Source: Bacteroidota bacterium
Lineage (GTDB): Bacteria; Bacteroidota; Bacteroidia; Bacteroidales; SZUA-534
Direction: 5' to 3'
DNA: 9,743 nucleotides
Assembly: GCA_020047835.1 (NCBI GenBank)
Contig: JAIFNJ010000121.1
Location: forward strand, 1 to 9,743
Shown here: in pieces, positions 1-5,053 of the stretch
Layout of the letters: each line of letters starts with the position of its first letter
Numbering within the stretch: position 1 is the stretch's first letter
Position numbers and translations under genes: made by a program
Notes under the pieces: model-generated
What the model was told of the DNA's origin: nothing
What the model saw: only the letters and a program-made list of their open reading frames with translations
Database searches by the model: none

Positions 1-964
1 GAGTTATGGTTTTCTCCGTAACAATTTCTTTAAAGCTATATAATTGTTCCTTTCGTTCTTTTGCGGTTAAACCTTCCCATTTCAACCGCTCGCTATCGCT
101 CAATTCGGCCAAATCATCCTGCGGAACAATGGCAACGCCATTTTTATGCGAGAACCCATTTTCACTTACATCGCTTCCCCAAAGTACCGAATATCCATTA
201 TTTAGAGAATAGTAAGCTATCTGAAGCAGTTCTTCTATAGGAACATTATAAACCATTCCCAACGACCAATTATCCGGAACCTCCATCACAAATTGCTGAT
301 AAAATGGATGATGCGTAAACGAACTAATCTCAATATAATCCCCGGGATTTATGCCCAAAGCATCGCGAAACGAAGTTGGCGTATAGTTTTTACCCGCGTA
401 ATTGAAAGTTGCTGGATCAACACCTAAATAAGCATCTAGAACTCCATCAAATCCCTTTATCCATGCCGGGGAAAGCTTATTGTTTTTGTTGGTAACAACA
501 GCTTTTACATAAGCATCCAAAAGTTCATCCATTTCACCATGAACATGTTTTTTTTCGCCGTAATTAAGACCAGGGAATTCTGATTCAGGAACGATGCCCG
601 ATTCTTTAATCCGGTCGAAAACATTATTAGATTCTGCCCCTCCCCCAAAATTCTTAGCACCTTGCCAGCGCACGTAATCAATAGCACGGGCATGATAATC
701 TTTTTTAACCAAATACATTTCAGCTAAATCGTACTCCCCTTTCCCCAATCGTAATAATTCCGATTCAATAAACGATAACCCAGAAAAAACCCAGCAAGTA
801 CCCGAACGATATTGATCTTTTACTGAAGTTGCCGCCAAATCAATTTTGTTAGTAAATTGATAGACCGAAGAATCGGGTTCTTCATTTTGTGAAAAAAGGA
901 TTTGTTGATTGGATGTAAGCATTATAATAAGAATACTTAATCTGAAAAGACTTTTTGTTTGCAT
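1..964 (-). CDS. Exported C1B cysteine peptidase (bleomycin hydrolase/aminopeptidase C-like), C-terminus outside window
   Basis: An open frame runs on the minus strand from an ATG at 964 to the window edge (321 complete codons, no stop). Residues 1 to about 26 form a signal peptide: lysine and arginine near the start, then a hydrophobic stretch ending near LFSQ. The family signature follows: DQYRSGTCW places the nucleophile at Cys57 and the oxyanion-hole Gln at Gln51. Later stretches fit the C1B family, including RAIDYVRWQG, FTHHPFY and the WGSDVSENGF region before the catalytic domain's second half. The catalytic His and Asn of papain-fold enzymes would lie beyond base 1, so catalytic completeness cannot be judged. 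C1B enzymes remove N-terminal residues from peptides; many homologues are cytoplasmic, whereas the signal peptide here points to the periplasm or outside. The gene lies 56 bp downstream of the Crp/Fnr regulator on the same strand with no hairpin between, so co-transcription is possible. Family call is firm; exact specificity is not known. Confidence 0.9.
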   Translation of the reverse strand, partial: MQTKSLFRLSILIIMLTSNQQILFSQNEEPDSSVYQFTNKIDLAATSVKDQYRSGTCWVFSGLSFIESELLRLGKGEYDLAEMYLVKKDYHARAIDYVRWQGAKNFGGGAESNNVFDRIKESGIVPESEFPGLNYGEKKHVHGEMDELLDAYVKAVVTNKNNKLSPAWIKGFDGVLDAYLGVDPATFNYAGKNYTPTSFRDALGINPGDYIEISSFTHHPFYQQFVMEVPDNWSLGMVYNVPIEELLQIAYYSLNNGYSVLWGSDVSENGFSHKNGVAIVPQDDLAELSDSERLKWEGLTAKERKEQLYSFKEIVTEKTIT

Positions 965-1020
965 TGTGCTTAATTTTTAATGGTTTACATTTAATAAAAT
1001 GAGCATCTTTTTTTTAGTGT

Positions 1021-1686
1021 TTAATCGAGCAATTGAATAAGCAATTTTCGGTTTATAATCAAAATTTCTTTACCTTTTGCTTCAATAATCTGCTCTTTTA
1101 CAAGCTCTCCCAAAGCTCTTGCAAGCGAGGGCCGGGTTACCCCAAAATATTCTGCCAGTTCTTTTTGGGTAAGTGGAAAAATAACCCGGCTGGTGTCATT
1201 ATTTGCCAAATTTAAGATGTATTGAGCCAACTTCTCTTTTATGGTTTTAAAAGATAAAAACCAAATTCGCTGACTCAAAAACTGAGCCCGGTTAGAAATA
1301 GCGTTCAGGTAATTTTTTAAAAACGATTCACTTTGCTGAAATAGTTTTAAAACAGAATCTTTTGGAATAATAAGAAGGGTTGTTTCCTCATTACATATTA
1401 CATCCACCGGATAGCGGTTATTTTGTCCAAATAAAAAAGCAGCTGCAATGGGGCGGGGAGCATAAATATCTTCAACTTTAAGTATTTTTCCGGAATAATC
1501 GAGCATTTCTCCCCTAACACTTCCTTGCACAATAAGTATTAAACTGGTACATTCATCATCGCGTTGAGCAATAACCTGTTGTTCATTAACTTTCTTAATT
1601 CTATAGGTCACACTTTTTAACAGTGTTTCAATTACATCGGGCGCTAAACCCTTAAAAACAGGACTATTTGCAATTTGATGATACAT
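1021..1686 (-). CDS. Crp/Fnr-family transcriptional regulator, HcpR-like
   Basis: This 221-residue protein has the standard length and layout of the family. Residues 1 to about 118 form a cyclic-nucleotide-binding-type beta-barrel (LILIVQGSVRGEM near 49-61). A long dimerisation helix lies around 120-145. The C-terminal winged helix-turn-helix starts at about 172 (LTQKELAEYFGVTRPSLARA), with recognition helix near 184-199. The Arg-containing phosphate-binding cassette of true cAMP receptors is absent. Only two cysteines occur (Cys46, Cys98), so an FNR-type four-cysteine iron-sulfur cluster is unlikely. The segment PRPIAAAFLFGQNN followed by PVDV resembles HcpR-type regulators of Bacteroidota and clostridia, which respond to nitrosative stress and, in Porphyromonas, bind heme; this subfamily call is from memory and is an inference. 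The gene is divergent from the ferredoxin-like gene, and a palindrome in the shared spacer could be its operator. No Shine-Dalgarno sequence is visible before the ATG. Confidence 0.85.
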   Translation of the reverse strand: MYHQIANSPVFKGLAPDVIETLLKSVTYRIKKVNEQQVIAQRDDECTSLILIVQGSVRGEMLDYSGKILKVEDIYAPRPIAAAFLFGQNNRYPVDVICNEETTLLIIPKDSVLKLFQQSESFLKNYLNAISNRAQFLSQRIWFLSFKTIKEKLAQYILNLANNDTSRVIFPLTQKELAEYFGVTRPSLARALGELVKEQIIEAKGKEILIINRKLLIQLLD

Positions 1687-1750
1687 AAAAACAAAAAAAG
1701 GCGACCATTTTTACAAGCGAGGAATAAAATTACTATTATTTTTTTTGATA

Positions 1751-1766
1751 TGTAACATTTGATACA
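1751..1766. promoter_or_regulatory. Candidate Crp/Fnr-type operator (TGTAAC-N4-GATACA)
   Basis: The two six-base half-sites are inverted copies with a single mismatch, separated by four bases (ATTT). This is the geometry of Crp/Fnr-family operators. From memory, it is close to the GTAAC-N4-GTTAC pattern described for HcpR sites in Bacteroidota and clostridia. It lies between the regulator gene and the ferredoxin-like gene. It would sit just downstream of the candidate minus-strand -7 box and overlap the candidate -33 region of the plus-strand gene, so autoregulation together with control of the neighbour is plausible. No binding data exist here. Confidence 0.5.
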
Positions 1767-1773
1767 AAATAAA

Positions 1774-1798
1774 ATACAAAAATATCTGAAATTTGTAT
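1774..1798. repeat. 7-bp perfect inverted repeat (ATACAAA ... TTTGTAT)
   Basis: Arms at 1774-1780 and 1792-1798 are exact inverted copies with an 11-bp spacer. The left arm overlaps the candidate minus-strand -7 box. A direct copy of ATACAAAA also occurs at 1762-1769, overlapping the right half of the candidate operator. In a spacer this AT-rich, such a repeat could arise by chance, so a second regulator site is only a possibility. Confidence 0.3.
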
Positions 1799-1829
1799 GA
1801 TTAAAATTGCAAAAGTAAAACTTTAGGAT

Positions 1830-2750
1830 ATGAAACGTGAAATAGTAAAAATTGATAGGGAACTTTGTAACGGTTGTGGTGAGTGCATTCCAAACTGTCA
1901 TGAAGGAGCATTGCAAATGATTGATGGAAAAGCCACACTAGTTAGTGAACTGATGTGCGATGGATTGGGAGCTTGTATTGGCCATTGCCCGGTTGGAGCC
2001 ATTGAAATTGAAGAACGTGAGGCAGAAGCTTATGATGAAGTGCTCACCATTAAAGAAATGATAAAATCGGGCAGAAATGTAGTGGTTGCACATTTAAAAC
2101 ATTTAAAAGAGCATGAGCAGAAGGAATATGTTCATCAGGCATTTGATTATATGAAAGCCAATGCCGGTAGCATTCCATTTGATGTGAATGAATTGCTGCA
2201 TGAGGTGCAACAACATGGACCAAAAAAAGAACCACAAACCAATCCATATTTGCAAAATCTATTAATTGCCAAAAAGGAAGAAACGTTGGGCTGCGGATGC
2301 CCGGGTTCAGCAGCTAAGTCGTTTGTTCCAGAACCTGTTGCAATGGCAAGCAATTATGCTGAAGCCACTTCACAGTTGAGCCATTGGCCGGTTCAAATGC
2401 ATTTGATAAACCCAATGGCACCCTTTTTTCAGGATTGTGACCTACTGCTTTCAGCCGATTGTGTTGCCTATGCTTTGGGAAACTTTCATACCAAATACTT
2501 GAAAGGTAAGAAATTGGCTATTGCTTGTCCAAAGCTCGATAGCAATAAAGAAGTTTATGTTGAAAAATTGGTACATCTTATTGATCAGGCACAAGTTAAT
2601 ACAATAACTCTAATGAAAATGGAAGTTCCTTGTTGTAGCGGCTTGTTGCAAATTGTTCAAACGGCATTAGGACAGTCACAACGAAAAGTTCCTGTGAAAC
2701 TATTAACGGTAAGTTCAAAAGGAGAAATTTTGGAAGACCGTTGGTTATAG
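1830..2750 (+). CDS. Ferredoxin-like 4Fe-4S protein with extra C-terminal cysteine motifs
   Basis: This 306-residue protein is probably cytoplasmic, with no signal peptide. The N-terminal ferredoxin domain has a complete first cluster motif (Cys13, 16, 19, 23). The second motif has Cys43, Cys49 and Cys53, with Leu46 where the usual second cysteine would be (CDGLGACIGHCP). I recall this variant as normal for this family rather than a mutation. A linker (about 70-150) leads to a C-terminal domain with CGCPGS (155-160), Cys203, Cys211, CPK (233-235) and CC (268-269), which could bind a further metal centre. Homologues are described as ferredoxin or 4Fe-4S binding proteins and often lie near hcp (hybrid cluster protein) genes; the FrdX-like gene of HcpR regulons is the closest functional comparison. 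It is divergent from an HcpR-like regulator, supporting a role in nitrosative stress or anaerobic electron transfer, but no hcp gene is visible here. The reaction and partner remain unknown. Confidence 0.85.
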   Translation: MKREIVKIDRELCNGCGECIPNCHEGALQMIDGKATLVSELMCDGLGACIGHCPVGAIEIEEREAEAYDEVLTIKEMIKSGRNVVVAHLKHLKEHEQKEYVHQAFDYMKANAGSIPFDVNELLHEVQQHGPKKEPQTNPYLQNLLIAKKEETLGCGCPGSAAKSFVPEPVAMASNYAEATSQLSHWPVQMHLINPMAPFFQDCDLLLSADCVAYALGNFHTKYLKGKKLAIACPKLDSNKEVYVEKLVHLIDQAQVNTITLMKMEVPCCSGLLQIVQTALGQSQRKVPVKLLTVSSKGEILEDRWL

Positions 2751-2814
2751 CTATCTATAAATTGCATAATTCGCTGTATGTTAAATCAATAATTATCTAT
2801 TAGTTTATCTTAAT

Positions 2815-2850
2815 AAAAAGTCCTTATCAGCAAATTGGTAAGGACTTTTT
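2815..2850. terminator. Hairpin terminator after ferredoxin-like gene
   Basis: A perfect 12-bp inverted repeat (2815-2826 and 2839-2850) encloses a 12-base loop. The core pairs GTCCTTA with TAAGGAC, flanked by AAAAA on the left and TTTTT on the right, so it could terminate transcription from either side. It lies 64 bp after the ferredoxin-like stop codon and ahead of the next gene, separating the two transcription units. Confidence 0.85.
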
Positions 2851-2912
2851 GGCTTATTTGAACCACCATCGGAATTGTTTGTTACTATAAAACAGAATGT
2901 AAAAATTCAGCA

Positions 2913-3230
2913 ATGAATCTTATAATAAGAACGAATAGCAACGGTAAACTATCCTATAATCCACAGATTAAAGAATTCTGCGTGGAATTTGGCAATGTTT
3001 ATTTTTCGTTACCCGAATGTTCATTTGAATTGTTAAAGAAACAGCTTTTAAATATGTCGAACGATTTATCGATGTATCCCTCATCAGAACGGATTATGGT
3101 TCCAATTTCAAGTACACCCATTATTTTAATGCTAACCCCTGAAGAGCTCATCAGTCTAAAAAACCTGCTTGGAATTAAAATGGACCAAATAATGTCGTTC
3201 AAGCTAAAAATTAATTACTCCATGAATTGA
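2913..3230 (+). CDS. Small uncharacterised protein (105 aa), possibly DUF6686-like
   Basis: I do not recognise a function. The protein has no signal peptide or membrane segment and looks cytoplasmic. Its pattern is an FCVEFGNVYFSL segment (about 22-33), a helical stretch, a strand-like MVPISSTPIILML (about 62-74), then an acidic and leucine-rich helix (PEELISLKNLLG). The order of an FGN-strand, a helix, and a later LTPEEL helix recalls the small DUF6686-type proteins of Bacteroidota, but this is from memory and weak. The gene stands alone between the hairpin terminator upstream and a 275-bp spacer downstream, on the same strand as both neighbours. Its varied amino acid composition and clear boundaries argue for a real gene rather than a chance frame. 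Confidence 0.6.
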   Translation: MNLIIRTNSNGKLSYNPQIKEFCVEFGNVYFSLPECSFELLKKQLLNMSNDLSMYPSSERIMVPISSTPIILMLTPEELISLKNLLGIKMDQIMSFKLKINYSMN

Positions 3231-3505
3231 TTTTCAAAGTTACCATAGCTCTAAATTCCTCTCAAAAAGGGTTTACTAAATGATGTTGATTTAAAATTTA
3301 ACCTCTCTTTTTACTTGTTTAACTTATCCATTAAAAACTTTTTGCATTTTATGCTTTACTATTCAGGGTAATACGTATATTCGCAGCTTATTATTAAGCA
3401 GGAAATGGAGCTTTTAAAATTCTTGTTAATGCATTGATTTTAATAATGTTTCCGTAAATAAAAACAGATAAATTATTGAATATTAACGATTTTAATTGAA
3501 TTAGA
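3231..3505. other. Intergenic region upstream of FKBP gene
   Basis: This AT-rich spacer of 275 bp holds no open frame of note and no RNA gene that I can recognise. The only signal seen is the candidate -7 box at 3376-3383. No strong hairpin follows the small gene upstream, so read-through into the FKBP gene cannot be excluded. Confidence 0.6.
3376..3383 (+). promoter_or_regulatory. Candidate -7 box TATATTCG for the FKBP gene
   Basis: The octamer matches the Bacteroidota -7 consensus TAnnTTTG except for one base. It would give a leader of roughly 115 nt before the FKBP start. No TTG at the usual -33 distance was found; the nearest TTTG (3341-3344) is 31 bp away, so the call is weak. Confidence 0.3.
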
Positions 3506-4477
3506 ATGAAAATTAGAAATGGATTATTGGTTTTGGTATTGGGATTAAGCATTATGTCGTGCCAAAGCAAATCGAAAAGTTTAGAACTTAAAAGTCATGT
3601 TGACTCAGTGAGTTATATTATGGGGGTATTAGATGGAGGCCGCCTGGTTCAAAGTTTTTCGCAAGCTCAACTTGATTCAGTGATTGATATGGATGCTTAT
3701 TTAAAAGCATTGTTAGATGGTGCTAACGAAAAAGAACTTCGTTTAGATCCAGATTCAAATCAAATGGTTGTGCAGGAGTTTTTCAGAGATTTCCAGACAA
3801 ACAAAATGATGGCAATGCGCGACACTACTGGTACTTCGCCTGAATTTGCCCCAGCAAAGTCGTTGGTTGATTCTGTTAGTTATTTAATGGGAGCCGGTGA
3901 TGGTAAAGGGTTAAAAGAAAGCTTTCAAAAAGCTGGATTGGATACCTTAATACGGGTAGATATTTATTTAGATGCCTTAGCTACCAGTGCCAAGAAAGAA
4001 GAAGTTAAATTGAACGGTGAAGCAAATATGGCCATGGTAAATGACTTTTTCAACAAATTGAAAGAAAAAGACATGAATGAAAAATATGGTGCTAATAAAA
4101 TGGCTGGTGAAGAATTTTTAGCTAAAAATAAAGCTATAGAAGGTGTTGTTGTTACCGAAAGTGGGTTGCAATATGAAATTATCAAAGAAGGTAATGGACC
4201 ACGCCCAACCATTAACAATGAAGTTAAAGTTCATTATGTAGGCTCCTTATTGGATGGTACTGTATTTGACAGCAGCGTTGAACGCGGCGAACCAGCGGTT
4301 TTTGGTGTAGGACAAGTAATTAAAGGATGGACCGAAGCTTTACAATTAATGACGGTAGGTTCAAAATGGAAATTATATATTCCTTATGATATTGCTTATG
4401 GAACCCGTGACATGGGAGAAATAAAACCTTTTTCAATGCTTATTTTTGAAGTGGAACTTCTTGAAATTGTTAAATAA
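3506..4477 (+). CDS. FKBP-type peptidyl-prolyl isomerase, lipoprotein, duplicated N-terminal domain
   Basis: This 323-residue enzyme is predicted to catalyse cis-trans isomerisation of prolyl bonds and help fold envelope proteins. Residues 1-18 form a lipoprotein signal peptide ending in IMS-Cys19, so it should be anchored in the periplasm or outer membrane. Residues 29-97 and 118-186 are two copies of the FKBP N-terminal (dimerisation-type) domain, both starting KS-x-VDSVSY and ending around FF. They align without gaps, and I count 31 identities in 69 positions. A linker with EEFLAKNKAIEGV (202-214) leads to the FKBP catalytic domain (about 217-323). Binding-pocket residues expected from FKBP12 are present: Tyr244, Phe254, Asp255, Phe266, Val271-Ile272, Trp275, Tyr298 and Phe314. 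The duplication is unusual, since FkpA/Mip-type proteins normally have a single N-terminal domain. The gene is a single unit closed by a strong terminator. The family assignment is firm. Confidence 0.95.
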   Translation: MKIRNGLLVLVLGLSIMSCQSKSKSLELKSHVDSVSYIMGVLDGGRLVQSFSQAQLDSVIDMDAYLKALLDGANEKELRLDPDSNQMVVQEFFRDFQTNKMMAMRDTTGTSPEFAPAKSLVDSVSYLMGAGDGKGLKESFQKAGLDTLIRVDIYLDALATSAKKEEVKLNGEANMAMVNDFFNKLKEKDMNEKYGANKMAGEEFLAKNKAIEGVVVTESGLQYEIIKEGNGPRPTINNEVKVHYVGSLLDGTVFDSSVERGEPAVFGVGQVIKGWTEALQLMTVGSKWKLYIPYDIAYGTRDMGEIKPFSMLIFEVELLEIVK

Positions 4478-4499
4478 AAGTAATTCTTAAAAGATTTAT

Positions 4500-4538
4500 A
4501 AATAGCCGGGTGCAGCAAGCATCCGGCTATTTTTTTTT
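4500..4538 (+). terminator. Rho-independent terminator after FKBP gene
   Basis: A 14-bp stem (4500-4513 with 4519-4532) has a GC-rich core (TAGCCGG with CCGGCTA), one G-U wobble and a five-base loop AGCAA. It is followed directly by a run of T to 4538. It begins 22 bp after the FKBP stop codon, as expected for an intrinsic terminator. Confidence 0.95.
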
Positions 4539-4742
4539 ATCGTTAAGCTCTTTGAAAAAAATCTTTAGTGGCAATCGTTTTTTATACCCAAACACAGAAT
4601 ATTGGACTAAAATAGTTTTTCCCTTTTTTCCTAGAAATAGTTAGCCAAATTACCTGTATTTTAGACTTACCTAAGGCATATATTGCCAAACTTTCATATG
4701 CTTTTTACAAAAAAGGGATTATCAACTTGCTTTTTAAATATT

Positions 4743-4750
4743 TATATTTG
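4743..4750 (+). promoter_or_regulatory. Candidate -7 box TATATTTG (distal promoter of GH115 operon)
   Basis: This is an exact match to the Bacteroidota -7 consensus TAnnTTTG, followed by TAACC. The closest upstream TTG (4727-4729) is only 13 bp away, shorter than the usual 19-21, so the -33 element is poor. Use of this promoter would give a leader of nearly 300 nt before the GH115 start at 5054. Confidence 0.4.
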
Positions 4751-5017
4751 TAACCAACCAATATCGGAAAAATGAAATGTTTTAATCGCATTATTGAATT
4801 CTTACGATGAGCTCTGGTCAATCTAAACTTTTATTTACCCAAATCCCAACATTAATTTACAGCCAAAAATTGCATTTCTATTACTCAGAACAGGGATTAC
4901 CTAAAAGTTTCATTCACAAAAAAACACAAGATTCTACCACCGAAAATTACAATGAATTCAATAAGTTTAACTATTCAATTCAATTTTGGCTCTATGACTC
5001 CAATAAAAGTAACTTCC

Positions 5018-5025
5018 TATTTTTG
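5018..5025 (+). promoter_or_regulatory. Candidate -7 box TATTTTTG (proximal promoter of GH115 operon)
   Basis: This is another exact TAnnTTTG match, 28 bp before the ATG at 5054. It would give a short leader of about 20 nt, and the in-frame ATG at 4952 would then not be transcribed. The nearest TTTTG upstream (4984-4988) is 29 bp away, so the -33 element is not convincing. Confidence 0.4.
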
Positions 5026-5053
5026 TACAGATACCACTATGATTCTAATTAAT

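Larger units (their letters stand above)
1687..1829. promoter_or_regulatory. Divergent promoter region between regulator and ferredoxin-like gene
   Basis: This very AT-rich 143-bp spacer serves both divergent genes. On the minus strand, bases 1784-1777 read TATTTTTG, an exact match to the Bacteroidota -7 consensus TAnnTTTG. The nearest upstream TTTG on that strand (1813-1810) is 25 bp away, longer than the usual spacing of about 19-21. On the plus strand, a TTTG at 1758-1761 and a weak TATCTGAA at 1783-1790 are 21 bp apart, but only the first part of the -7 box fits. The spacer also holds a 6-4-6 palindrome and a 7-bp inverted repeat, listed separately. Promoter positions are tentative. Confidence 0.5.
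4539..5053. other. 515-bp non-coding stretch upstream of GH115 gene
   Basis: This stretch lies between the FKBP terminator and the chosen start of the GH115 gene. It contains two exact TAnnTTTG boxes (listed separately). An ATG-initiated frame at 4807-5052 would give an 81-residue product rich in Asn, Ser, Phe and Tyr without a recognisable domain, and is judged non-coding. The in-frame extension of the GH115 gene back to 4952 also looks like translated leader. No tRNA, riboswitch or strong hairpin was recognised. Confidence 0.6.

Noticed and set aside
6..212. 68-codon plus-strand frame at the left edge
   Set aside because: It is antisense to the C1B peptidase, which has a clear catalytic cysteine motif and a continuous frame.
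1644..1916. 90-codon minus-strand frame spanning the divergent spacer
   Set aside because: It overlaps the starts of two well-supported genes, and its Phe/Tyr/Cys-rich product is typical of translated AT-rich spacer.
1866..1989. Loss-of-function mutation in the second ferredoxin motif
   Set aside because: The CDGLGAC form lacking the second cysteine matches what I recall as the normal pattern of this protein family, so it is not treated as a broken gene.
4807..5052. 81-codon plus-strand frame before the GH115 gene
   Set aside because: The product is dominated by Asn, Ser, Phe, Tyr and Lys, as expected from translated AT-rich leader. It has no domain or signal and contains the proximal candidate promoter box.
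4952..5053. Upstream extension of the GH115 frame to an ATG at 4952
   Set aside because: It would place 34 unrelated residues before a well-formed signal peptide starting at 5054, and a consensus -7 box at 5018 falls inside it.
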